From assembly GCA_005281725.1 (NCBI GenBank), contig SSBO01000014.1, positions 1,113,550-1,177,549 on the forward strand: DNA of 64,000 nucleotides. Reading direction: 5' to 3'. The translations under genes and the position numbers were made by a program. Of the stretch, positions 11,622 to 25,400 are shown in pieces. The DNA is from Wuchereria bancrofti (taxonomy: Eukaryota > Nematoda > Chromadorea > Rhabditida > Onchocercidae). The notes beneath the pieces were generated by a model. That model saw only the letters and a program-made list of their open reading frames with translations, had not been told where the DNA came from and did not search any database. The first letter of the stretch is position 1; each line of letters starts with the position of its first letter.

Positions 11622-14600
11622 TAAGTATATTGTTAATTGATTAATAAAATAATTAATATTTAATCAAAATTGAATTAAGTAAATTGAAAATTTATCATCG
11701 ATTTATTTTCTAAAATAGGAGTAATAATGCGTAAGTATGTGAAAATTATAAATTTCTACCTTTTTTTTTCCTCTCTCTCTCTCTCGAAATGTACTTATAA
11801 CTCTATCAATTAATTACAGTTAATTAACCAATTAAGTAAGCTACTAAAATTATTAGAATAAATTAATCTTCCATTTTTATTATTAGCAAAATATGTGCAA
11901 TGGATTTCTGTAATTGTAATTCTAATTCTAATTTGAATTTTAATTTCAATTGTGCCAATATCTATATGATATAAAAATATCTAATTAGTATTAATTTATC
12001 CAATATTTCTTATTTCTATCTTTGGTAGCAATTAGTATTTGATCCAACTTTATTTTCATTCAATTAATATTCAATTTAAATTCATTTCTATCCAATTCCT
12101 ACATTAGATCTACTTATCAATTAGTATTTAATTCAATTTTATTTCTATCTTAATTTCTACGCTAGCATATGAAATTTACACTTCTATCCATTTAGAATTT
12201 AACAATTAATATTTGGTTCAATTCAATTTCCTATTAAATTACCAATTTTTAGGTATATTTTGGCAATTAATTTCATTTCCATCTGATTTCTATATTAAAC
12301 CTAAAATGTTTTATTATTTCTTCGATGCTTACATATGTCACAGTTAATAAATTTGTTTCACGAATTTGTTAAATTAAATTTGATATTTAAATTTGATGTT
12401 TATTCATTCATTCGTGTTAAAATTTGATATAATTCCGTTTTTTTCTTTTTTTTGCATTTACTCAGCTGCTTAAATGAATTTTATCTTATATTCATTCATT
12501 TATCGATTATTAAATGAAATAACGATTATTTAATGAATAATAATAATTAATAGTAGTAATATGAATTAATAATAATAAATAGTGATAATAAATAATGATA
12601 GTAGTAATAATGATGATAATAATAGTGATGATAAATAACGACAATGAATAGTAGTAATAAATAATGATAATAACAATAATAATAGTAATAATAATAATTA
12701 ATAACAATAAATGACAATAATTGTGGTAATAATAATAATACTAATACTTAATCCAACTAGTTTTATCATTTTATTCACATTGATAATTCCGTATCAATAT
12801 TATTAACATTAATATCTTATCAATAATTAATGTTAAAATATTATCATATCAGAATATTATAAAAACGGAAAAACTGGACCGATTAGTTCCTGAAGGATAT
12901 GATGGCGATGATAATGGTTAATGATAAACTAACTAAATTAATGATAATCTAATAATGAAGTTTGTCTTATCAAATTTCTGTTTATTTCAGACATTTAAAA
13001 TGAATATTGTTTTTTTTTTTCAAACGAATAAAAAGGAATAAAGATTTAAATTAATTTCAACATTTATTTTCTTCTATGATAACGAAAAAAAAACGAAAAA
13101 GCAAAAAATGAAAGAAATGAAAATTTGCTATTTGCATTTTTATTTTTTCAATTCTATATTATCAATGAAATAATATTTAAAAGTTAAAAGAAGACGAATG
13201 GAGAATGATGGAATATTTTTTTTCTTTAAAATTCTATTTGCAAAACTTACAAAAAAAAAGCAAACAAACAAATTCATTTGTTTTACATACCAAATTAAAT
13301 GAATAAAAAACGATTTTTCTATATTTTCATAAATCATTCATTCTTTTCTTTTCCTTGGTTTTTTTGCCTTTCCAAATTAAAAAAAAAAATAAAAAAATTA
13401 AAATATGAATGATTAAAAATTTTATTATTTATTATATTAATCCTTCCAGATTATTATCATCTTATCACAGTAAGTGATAAGAGTGATAATGGGATTTTTT
13501 TTATTTAAGGAGCTTTCAAGAATGAAAACAGAAATGAACGATTTCATGGTTTAAAAAAATAACATTTTGCATTTCAAATGAATTGATAAAATGAAATGTT
13601 TATCAAAATATTCAAGATTATTATCTTATCGTAATCAATGATAAAAATGACAAAAATGATACTGAGAATTTATTTTAAAAGAAAAAAAATTAATGCATTT
13701 TCAATTAACTGTCCATTTGCAATTAAAATTTATCCAACAAATTAACTTTATTCAATCAATAAAACTATTTTATCATTTTTCTCCCCCAAAAAATCAAATT
13801 GATGACAGTTTTAAGCTATTTATTTTAATTATATCAATTTATACAAATTATAATTGAACAAATGAATGAAAGCTATTTGATAAGAAAAAATTCTTATTTT
13901 TTAATAAATTTTATTAATCAAATCTTTCTCTTGTTCAAATTTTTTCTTCCTAATTCATTTTTTTTTTAAAAATTCTTTCCTTTTTTTCCCTTTCTTTTTT
14001 TCCTGTTAAATGTTAATATTTTCCTATTATTGAGATGGAAAATTACAATAGAATTAAATTTTAGAAAGGATTAAAAATTTTTCAGAGCATTTAATATATT
14101 TTCTAATTGTTAATTAATCATAGGGATTAAATCAAATATTTCCAATTTTAGATGATAAAACCAGAAATGCATTCCATTCCGGTAGTATTAATTAAATGAA
14201 ATATTTCATTTAATTTGAAATACAGATTAAATACAAATTTTTGATCAATATAATATCAAAATTTTATTTATTACTTTCTCTACCTTTCTTCTTTTTATTT
14301 CTTTTTTTTGGTTCTGAAAAAAAAAGTCAAAAATAAAAATATGCGAATAAGTGAATGTAAGAAATTTTAATACTTAAAATTTTCGGATCATTTAAGTTTT
14401 TTTTTTTTTTTTTTGCTTTTACAACTAATCAAAAATTTGTCATACAACAAAAATACAAACCTGAATTTCATTGATATATTTTTTTAAATCAAAAATGAAA
14501 TGGAAATTTCCTTCTTTTTGCATTCAAAGACTTTTTTTTTCTTTGTATTGATATGAAAAAGAAAGAAGTAATAATAAAAATTTGACAACAACAACAACAA

Positions 14601-16479
14601 AAAAAAAAAGAAAAATAGCAAATATTAGTTATACGACCTAAATTTTCTTTCGTTTTTTTTTTCTTTTTTCTTTCAAATCTTTTTTTCCTTTTTTGCATCA
14701 ATTTTTGTTAATTGAAAAAAAAAGCGAAAAAAAAGCAAAAGAAAATGAAAAGAAATGTGAAAAATAATAAATTTATTAAAAAGAGGAAAAAATTGTATAT
14801 TATGGTTATTATTATATTAATAATTGCATTTTTTGCATGAATTAATCAAAATTTATAAAAAAGAAAAACACAACGAAAAAAGAAAAAGAAGAAAATATTT
14901 GATAGTTTGATCTATTTTTGAAAAAATATTGATTACAGAATTGTAAAATGATGGAATGAGCGAGAGAGAGAGAGAGGAAGAAAGAAAGAAATTAAAGTCA
15001 AATGAGATTAGTAATTGATGAAAAAAACAAACAAATGGAATAATAATTAAATGTCTTTTTTGATAGTAAAAAAATCGAAATTCATTTTCAGTTTCAAAAC
15101 GAAAAATGAATATTTTTCTTTCTTTTCGATAATTTATTTTTTTTAAATGAAAAAATTTGGCTTTTTTTTAAAAGTTTTTGACGAAATAATAATCATCAAG
15201 TATTTATTTAATGATTATAATTTATCTGATATCATTTGTTATCATTTTTTCTTTCAGGACAATGATATGATGATAAAAGTTTTATTATAATTTTAAGCAT
15301 TTATTTCAATAACTTCTTGTTTACCTTATCACAAGAATACATGAAAAATTAGAAATTTAAGCATGAATTATTTTTATTAAAATAAAATAATTTTCTTTAA
15401 ATTGCAAAATCATTTCGTAAAATTTTAACAGTAACGATGATAAGAAAAAAAAAATACATTATAAATGTCATTGAAGTGTAACGCATTATTAAATCAATAA
15501 TTATTTCTAATAGAAAAGTTTTTTCTTCTTTTTTTTAAATCAAATAAAATAATACAACAATTTAAATGAGAAAAAAAAAGAAAAAAATTAAGTAAAATTA
15601 AAAAAATTTTTTCAGTTTTTTCCCCTTTTTTTTAATGAGAAATAATTATCAAATAAGATATTTTCTTAATACAAAATAGAATAAACAAAAAAATAAAAAA
15701 TTAAAATTAAAATGTACGATTAGAGCGCTATTACATCATACAATATAGCATTACATTTAATTAATCAATAAAATTGTTACATTTAATTAAATAAAATATA
15801 GTATTATATAATATCAACAAAACCTATTAACCTAACGAATTATTTAACATAAGGAAAAAAAGATATAATTAAAAAAATGTTACCTAATTTAAGTATGATC
15901 AATAAAAAAAAAAAAATTAACAAAATCCAACAATAAAGATTAATGAGCAAATAATAAATATTTTTTACCTTTTTCCTTCCCTCTTCTTCTTTAAATTAAA
16001 ATTAATTACCTGACATAAAGTAATAAATTGAAATAAATTAATTTATTGTTGCGAAAAAATTGATTATTTGAAATTTTTTTTTTTTTGCAAAATATTCATT
16101 CTATCATTAGCAATTAATAAATAATTATTAAGGACTAATAATATTGTTGGATGAATTTTTAATTAGAAAATATAATAATAAATAGCAATATTTGAATACT
16201 ATTCTAATATTTGACTAATTTCATTTTCATTTTTCATTTCATTAAATGGAATAAATTAATTGCGTAAACATTTAGTTCTCTTTCTCTTTTCTTTTTCAGT
16301 ACATATTTCGAATCTTAAATTTTGTTATAAAGAAAAAAAAAAACTTTTAAAGTATAATTTATAAGTTGAAAAAAAAAAGTGATAGATTATTAAAAAAAGA
16401 AAAAAAATTAGTTAGGATAATTTGATAAATAAAAATTTCATTTTAATTACAATCAAAAAATAAAAAATTTCATTTTTTT
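11622..16479. other. Non-coding AT-rich stretch between convergent genes
   Basis: This lies between the 3' ends of the ankyrin-SAM gene (+) and the Ground-like gene (-). It is made of A/T homopolymers and simple repeats, including AAT/GAT runs at 12530-12745 and short GA or CT tracts (about 11768-11785, 14957-14980). A minor alternative 3' end is possible: splicing at 11613/11614 to GAGTAATAATGCGTAA near 11719 would replace the last residue of the SAM protein. No other gene, tRNA or conserved RNA was recognised. Confidence 0.6.
12530..12745. repeat. AAT/GAT trinucleotide microsatellite
   Basis: A long imperfect AAT/GAT run. The minus-strand ORF over it (Ile/Tyr-rich) is an artefact of the repeat. 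Confidence 0.9.
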
Positions 16480-19400
16480 TTAATCTTCCCATGTTAATGA
16501 ATGCCTTCCATTAAATTGCAATTGACAATTACGTTTACCATACCAATTAACATATGCAAATTCAGAATCGGAAACGATCGAATTAAAACGACCACCAAAA
16601 CGTTTCGATGCTTTACTTTCAATATTTCGTGCTGCATCCAAATTGTCACGATGCTCTTTTAGTGTTGACTGTAAATTAAATTTTCTTTTTTTTTTTTCCT
16701 CCAAAATGTAATTAAACGATATAATTAACTAGTAATGATAACAACAACAAATAAAATATTTAATTAATAATAATAATAAACCGTTCGTTTTTTTTTTTGT
16801 GTGATTGAAATGATAGCTTTTCCAATTTTTTTTTCTTTCCTCCAAAATTACAATCAAAAACTCCAAAATAATTGATAAATTTCAATTTTTTTGTTTTTTT
16901 TTGTTGAATTTAAATTTTTAAAAATAATTTTCTATTCAAATTATTTAAGAATAACTTTTTTTTAATTTTAAATTATTTAAGAATTATTATTAAAGAATAA
17001 TTTTTTCGCGGTAAAATTTTTGGACAAATTAATTGCAAAAAAATTTGTTGTAAAAATAAATTTTTGCAAATTAAATTTAAAATTGAAAATAGAAATGGAA
17101 AATTGAATTATTTGATAAAATGAATGTTTTAAATTGAATATACCTCAATAATAGTTTTCAAAACCGGATCATTACATGTTGAATCATCCGTTTCAATACT
17201 TCTTGATTCAATAATTGCATTACCATTATTTCTATCATAACCGGCAATTACTTCTGATATAGCATTATTTTTTGAATCCAAACCGGATGATTCCTGAATT
17301 CTCAATATTAAATAATCATTAAATATTAACATAATCAATAATGGTATATTCTAAAAAATAATAATAATTAAATTGTATAAATTTAAATTTAATGAAAATA
17401 TAGTTATTGCATTAATTAATTATTTTTTAGAAGTAAAATATAGTATAACAAAACATTTTATAGTACTTCATTTAATATTCATTCAATTTCAAATATTCAA
17501 AGTCAAATACTACTCAACAAGAAGTAACATTATTAAATTAATTAATTATTAATTAATGAAATTGTGAAAAAAGCGGACAAATTTGTAATGTTTAAATTGT
17601 ATAACAACAATTTAATTAAATATATCTATTAAATCTAACAAATAAAGACTAATATAATATTTTAATTCAATACAACAACTATTACAATAACAATTAGCAA
17701 TAATTGAATGAATAAATAAATAAATATTTAATTAATTGTACAATTTAATTGATCAATTAAATTAAGGAAAAAAAATTAAACTAATACTTTTTTGGTGTAA
17801 TAATCATAAATTAGCTAATAATTGATAAATTTTTTTTTTCTAAAAAATTCAAAAAAATAAATTTTTTTTTCACTTTTTTTTTTTTTTTGAAAATTATCAA
17901 AAATCATACCATTGATGTAAATTCCGATGATTTCATTGCTGTTGCTAACGCTGTTGTTGCACCGTAATCAATTTCTGCAGCAGATGTATCACCTTGATAA
18001 GCGGTGTTAGTTTTAAAATTTGAACCATCATTAATTGATGTATGAGATTCAGTTTGATCATATTTATTATTACTATCACCTGTCACCATTGAACCTATGT
18101 TAATGCCATTTTTATCAATTTTATCAGTAAATAATTGTTGTTGTTGTTGCTGTTGTTGTTGTGTATCTTCATGATCGCTAACTGTTTCTTCATAAGCACC
18201 TGGTAAATTTTGCTTACCTAAAATTACTACTACTCTTTTTTTTTTTTGAATTTTTTACTTTTTTAGATAAGTAGAAAATATTGAATAAATAAAATTTCTT
18301 TAATAATTATTTAAAAATGTATTATTATTTTTCTTTTTGAAATAATAATTTATTAGAAATAGCAAAATATTTCAATGAAATATTGTAATGAAATAATCAA
18401 AATTTTTATTATTTGAATAATATTATATATTGAATGTAAAAGAAAAGGAAAAAGAGTGAAATAATCTTGATAATTTGCTATGTTGAAACTGTTTTATTTC
18501 ATCTTATAATTATTATGTTGAGTTAATTAAAATAATTTGAGAAATCTGAATTGAAATTTTTGAATAAAAAAAAAGGAAAAAGAAATTGTTGGATCGCTTT
18601 TTTTTGAAAAAAATGTTTATTAAATATTCCATTAATATAAAAAGTTTTAAACTTTCATTTTTCTCAATTTTTTATCGTTTTTTTTTGTTTGGAGGTGTGA
18701 ATTCAAATATCTTTTTGCTCATAAATGAACTTTAACAAGTTCTTTTTTCTTCAAATTTAATAACACCAAGCTCACCCGGTAAGATCAAGGTCATCTGATG
18801 ACATTAAGCTTACCTGATACCATCGACCTAATGAAATTGAACTCATAAGAACATGCTTACGTGATGGCATTAAGGTTACCTTGTATCATTAGGCTGACCT
18901 GATAAGATCAAGCTTACCTGATAAGAGACTAAGCTTACCTGGTGACATTAAGCTAACCTGACAAGATCAAGCTTACTTGATGACATTAAGCCAACCTGAT
19001 AAGATCAAGTTCACCTTATGACATTAAGCAAACCTGATAAGATCAAGCTTACTTGATGACATTAAGCCAACCTGATAAGATCAAGTTCACCATATGACAT
19101 TAAGCCAACCTGATAAGATCAAGTTCACCTTATGACATTAAGCCAACCTGATAAGATCAAGTTCACCTTATGACATTAAGCTAACTTGATAAGATCAAGT
19201 TCACCATATGACATTAAGCTAACCTGATAAGATCAAGTTCACCTTATGACATTAAGCAAACCTGATAAGATCAAGCTTACTTGATGACATTAAGCCAACC
19301 TGATAAGATCAAGTTCACCATATGACATTAAGCTAACCTGATAAGATCAAGCTTACTTGATGGCATTAAGCCAACCTGATAAGATCAAGTTCACCTTATG

Positions 19401-22400
19401 ACATTAAGCTAACCTGATAAGATCAAGCTTACTTGATGACATTAAGCCAACCTGATAAGATCAAGCTTACTTGATGACATTAAGCCAACCTGATAAGATC
19501 AAGTTCACCTTATGACATTAAGCTTACCTTCAGGAACATGATTTTCTTGATTCATAGAAGCAGCAAGTGCTAACTGTTCTTCCTGTTGCATCATACCATT
19601 GTTGTAAGCATATTGTTTCGGTAATGGTAATGGTAATTCCGCTGGTGGTGGTGGTGGTGGCGGCGGTGCAATATTTGCTGGCGGTGTAAAACCAACAATT
19701 TCACCTTCGCCTCCTCTCACACCACTACCATATCCAGGTGCAATGTTATCAGCTACTGCTTTATCACTAGCTATAATTATTATGACATAATATTACTAAT
19801 TTATTTAAAAATTAAAATTGCTAGTATTTAAAAATTTATTACATATTTATTTAAAAATTAAAATTGGAAAAAAAATTCCTTTTTTAAACATTTATATTAT
19901 AAAATGAAAAAAAATCATTTTTTTTTCTTTTTCAACTACATTAATTGAAATTGTAATTTAAAATCAATTAATTAAAATTATTTGAATTATATCAATTGAA
20001 ATGATAATTTAATGAAACTACAAATATTTCCTTATTTTATTAATAATGATAAATTAATGAGCATATAACTTACCTGCATAAAAATTGCCACCTGGTCTTT
20101 TTTGAGCAGTTTGATATAATGCTCCAATATTACTACCTCTTCCTATAATCATTTCAAAATTTAAATTTTCTTTTACACTGTGAAAACTGATTAATTCTTA
20201 GCTTCTTCCTTTTTTTTTCACTTTTTTTTATAGGAAAACAGTAATTTTGAAATTTACAGTTTAAATATTAGAAAAAACTTATTAGTTTAATTTTTTAATT
20301 TCATGTAATTTTATTTTTACACTTTTTGTTCTCTTTTACCTCACTGATAAATTCTTAAATCATTTTTTGAGTAAAATTTTTTTCTCCTAAAAATTTCATT
20401 TAAACAAATTTATTAAGCATACACAGAAAAGCAAAAATAATCTGTTCAAATAGCTTTAATTATTTTCATTTCTAAGCTTACCAAAAGTTATGAACTAATC
20501 CTCAAAAATTTCCATTTAAAATTCCTACTCCAAATATAACTATTAAATATTAATTTTATTCAAATTACAATCAAATTTTATCTCACTATTATTATTATCA
20601 TCAATTTATACGAATTATTACTATTGTCATTATTATTATTACTATTATTATTAGAATTATTATTATTAATCATAAAAATTACTGTGCTTTCTCACTAATA
20701 GCTAAAATTTCTGGATGATTTATTCATTCCGGAATTCATTACTGGAATCATTTTTAAAATGAAAATTTTTCCTAATTATTTGAAATCATTCATTCCTGTC
20801 ATAGAATAACGAAACAACAGGTAACAATCTCAAATTTATACAAAATAATTATTCATAAAAGCTTATCAAATTTTTATCTTTCTCACTTTTGATCATTTTA
20901 ATCTTTTCTATTTTCAACACAAACATGGCTGTTTATATAAAAAATAATTCATTCCACACACAAACAATTTTAAATATTATTTTAACAAACAAAACTTTCA
21001 TTTTATCATTTCGTATGTGCTAATTAATTTAGCTAATTAAAGTAATTCAAAAGTGCAAAAATATTCATAAATTTTTACTTTATTCAAAAATTTTCTTAAA
21101 CAAATTTTATTCAAACTTTTTTTCTTTTGAAAAATAATCTTTTCATTCTTCTCATTTCATTTAAATTTGAAAAGTATAAAATAGAGAAAATTTGAAGTAC
21201 CATAAGATGGACCACTTCCACTGCTAACATAAGCCACTGGCCGTTGCATATAAGCGCCACCTGCTCCAACACCTAATGGTGCCGGTAGCGGTGGTCCTAA
21301 ATAGCTACCACCGCCACCGCATCCGTTACGACCACAGCTATCGCTTAAAATAATAAAATTTGTTGATTACATAAAATTCTAAAATTAATCATAAAAATAA
21401 AATTACCAAAAAATATTTGAAAGCAAATATGTAACTTTTAAAATTAATCATAAATGAAAATACTAAAATAATGAAATTTCAAAATATATTTATGCATACT
21501 TTTGTTTTATACAATTTAATAAAATATTCAGAGAAAATCTGAAAATCTAAAAAATTTAATGCAAATTAAAATTTGTTTATTTAACTTTTTTAAAACCACA
21601 CTTCTTTTTTTTTTTAGAAACGATTATTTTATATAAATTATTATTATTCACTTAATTTTCCAAAAAGAAAAGTATAATGAACAATTAATTTGTTATACAA
21701 TAAATGATAAATTTTTTTTCCATTTTTTACAAATTTATTGTAATAATTTAAAATTCCTTCTTTGTTTCATGTAAAAAAATTCTTATTTTCATGAGAAAAA
21801 AAGGAAAAAAAACTCTTTCAAAGACGATAATTTAGAACTTTCGAAAAAAAAATCAAACATAAATTTCAAAAATTCCTTTTCAATTCTATGAAAAAAATTA
21901 AAATAAATGAAGCATAAAAATGGGCAAATGAAAAGTCAAAAAAAAAAGTTTTTTTTTTTCAAGGCAATCAAAGCAATAATTGGATAATTCTATTATACTA
22001 ATTTAAAATCACACAAAAAAAATAGCACTACAATTACAATAACCTAAACTTTTTGCATTTTATAGTAATTAATTAATGTTATAGTTTTAAACTTAAAATT
22101 TAAACTTCAAACTTAAAATTATTAAAGATATTTTTAGCATTTCTATTTAGCATTCATTATGCGATTTGTTTTAAATGAAGTATAAAAATGGATAAATCGA
22201 AAATTAAAAAAATTTTTCCGGACAATTTTAATCAAATAATTTTAGCAAATTATAAGCTTATTTAATTTCACTTTTAAATTTTCAATAGTCCATGCTCATA
22301 GAAAAATACCGGAAATTTTTACATCAAATACCTACTCTGATTCCTGTTTTCCTAACCGGTTAAAATATTGTAAAGCGTAAAATGACGCCAACAATATGAA

Positions 22401-25400
22401 TGATTAGAGAATGCGGAATTATCCTAAAAATTCTATAACAATGCAAAAGACATTTAACAAAATGTGTCATTTCGTACTGTTCAATGATTATTTGGCACAA
22501 AATTATTTTTAGCATTAAATATTTTTAGACAAAAAACATAAATAGTATAAATTTGATTAAATTATTTAATTCAATAATTTAATAAATAGCAATACAAAAA
22601 GAAAAAAATAGTCAAATTATTATTTATATGAAAAAAAAATTACTTTACGAAATAACAAAATAATGAAATAATTAAAAATTAACTTTACAAATATTTTTAA
22701 CAAATCAAAAAATTCATTCATAAAAAATGACCAATAGAATTAATCAATTTATTTCATATTTGATTATTTCGTGCGAAAAATTGCAAAAATTATGTGATAT
22801 TTGTGTAAATGATTAATTTTTCTATAAGAATTATATCATAAATATATTAAAATTATAATATTAATAGTTGCAAAATATAATTAATTTTAAATCGTAAATA
22901 GTTTTACCTAATTATGGTAGTCGGAGGAAAAAACTAATTAAACTTTTTTTAAAAAAATGATAATGTTTTTGTTGAAATGATTTAAAAAAAATCTGATTAA
23001 AATGAATGGAATAAAAGTTACTTTATAATTTTCATTAAAATGAAGTGAAAATTTTTTGTAAAATGAATTTTTTGTTAAAATGAATTAAAAAAAATATTTT
23101 GCAACAAAAATGGAAATGAAAAAAAACAGAAAAATTTAAATTATAAATCATTATACCAAAATAATTGTAAATAATACTAATATTACATTGTAAATTTTAA
23201 GGAAAAAGAATTATTATTAAGTGGTAAATTGGAAATTATTTATTTATTACAAATTTATATAATATTAATTTTTGCTAATTTGTGCTCATTTTTAGCGTTA
23301 ATTAATTATAATTTTTCAGTAAAACTTTTTTCATTTAAAAAATTTTTCATTTGAAAAGAAATGCATTAATTGAGTGCAAATTTCAAGCTAAAATTTTTTT
23401 TTTTCTGCTTCATTTTATCATTTTTTGATGCAATGTTAAATTTCAAAAATGAAATATAAAATTTAAAATTCATTTTGAAATTTTATAACAAATAATTGTA
23501 TATCATATATTTAGATGTAAATTTTTGATACTAATATTATCAGTGATAAAGTGTTCATTCAGTTTTTCATTTCTCTTATTTTTGGATAATTTATAAAAGA
23601 AGGATATANGTTTTAAACTTAAAATTTAAACTTCAAACTTAAAATTATTAAAGATATTTTTAGCATTTCTATTTAGCATTCATTATGCGATTTGTTTTAA
23701 ATGAAGTATAAAAATGGATAAATCGAAAATTAAAAAAATTTTTCCGGACAATTTTAATCAAATAATTTTAGCAAATTATAAGCTTATTTAATTTCACTTT
23801 TAAATTTTCAATAGTCCATGCTCATAGAAAAATACCGGAAATTTTTACATCAAATACCTACTCTGATTCCTGTTTTCCTAACCGGTTAAAATATTGTAAA
23901 GCGTAAAATGACGCCAACAATATGAATGATTAGAGAATGCGGAATTATCCTAAAAATTCTATAACAATGCAAAAGACATTTAACAAAATGTGTCATTTCG
24001 TACTGTTCAATGATTATTTGGCACAAAATTATTTTTAGCATTAAATATTTTTAGACAAAAAACATAAATAGTATAAATTTGATTAAATTATTTAATTCAA
24101 TAATTTAATAAATAGCAATACAAAAAGAAAAAAATAGTCAAATTATTATTTATATGAAAAAAAAATTACTTTACGAAATAACAAAATAATGAAATAATTA
24201 AAAATTAACTTTACAAATATTTTTAACAAATCAAAAAATTCATTCATAAAAAATGACCAATAGAATTAATCAATTTATTTCATATTTGATTATTTCGTGC
24301 GAAAAATTGCAAAAATTATGTGATATTTGTGTAAATGATTAATTTTTCTATAAGAATTATATCATAAATATATTAAAATTATAATATTAATAGTTGCAAA
24401 ATATAATTAATTTTAAATCGTAAATAGTTTTACCTAATTATGGTAGTCGGAGGAAAAAACTAATTAAACTTTTTTTAAAAAAATGATAATGTTTTTGTTG
24501 AAATGATTTAAAAAAAATCTGATTAAAATGAATGGAATAAAAGTTACTTTATAATTTTCATTAAAATGAAGTGAAAATTTTTTGTAAAATGAATTTTTTG
24601 TTAAAATGAATTAAAAAAAATATTTTGCAACAAAAATGGAAATGAAAAAAAACAGAAAAATTTAAATTATAAATCATTATACCAAAATAATTGTAAATAA
24701 TACTAATATTACATTGTAAATTTTAAGGAAAAAGAATTATTATTAAGTGGTAAATTGGAAATTATTTATTTATTACAAATTTATATAATATTAATTTTTG
24801 CTAATTTGTGCTCATTTTTAGCGTTAATTAATTATAATTTTTCAGTAAAACTTTTTTCATTTAAAAAATTTTTCATTTGAAAAGAAATGCATTAATTGAG
24901 TGCAAATTTCAAGCTAAAATTTTTTTTTTTCTGCTTCATTTTATCATTTTTTGATGCAATGTTAAATTTCAAAAATGAAATATAAAATTTAAAATTCATT
25001 TTGAAATTTTATAACAAATAATTGTATATCATATATTTAGATGTAAATTTTTGATACTAATATTATCAGTGATAAAGTGTTCATTCAGTTTTTCATTTCT
25101 CTTATTTTTGGATAATTTATAAAAGAAGGATATAAACGATAATCAGTCGAAAATTTTAAATTTCATTTCTCTTTCAAAAAATTAAATATTTGATCACTCT
25201 TTCCCTCTCTGTCTCTCTCTCTCTCTTTAAGAAATTAAAATAAATATTTTGACAAGAAAAAAAAAATCAACAAGAAATACTTGAAACGAAAGCAATAAAT
25301 AATCAAATGACATATATATGTATAATTAGTATATAAAATAATTTATATAACTCCATGGATTGTAAAATTCAATTTCGATTAAATTAATTGTGTAAAATTC

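Noticed and set aside
12510..12707. Ile/Tyr-rich minus-strand ORF
   Set aside because: Translation of an AAT microsatellite.
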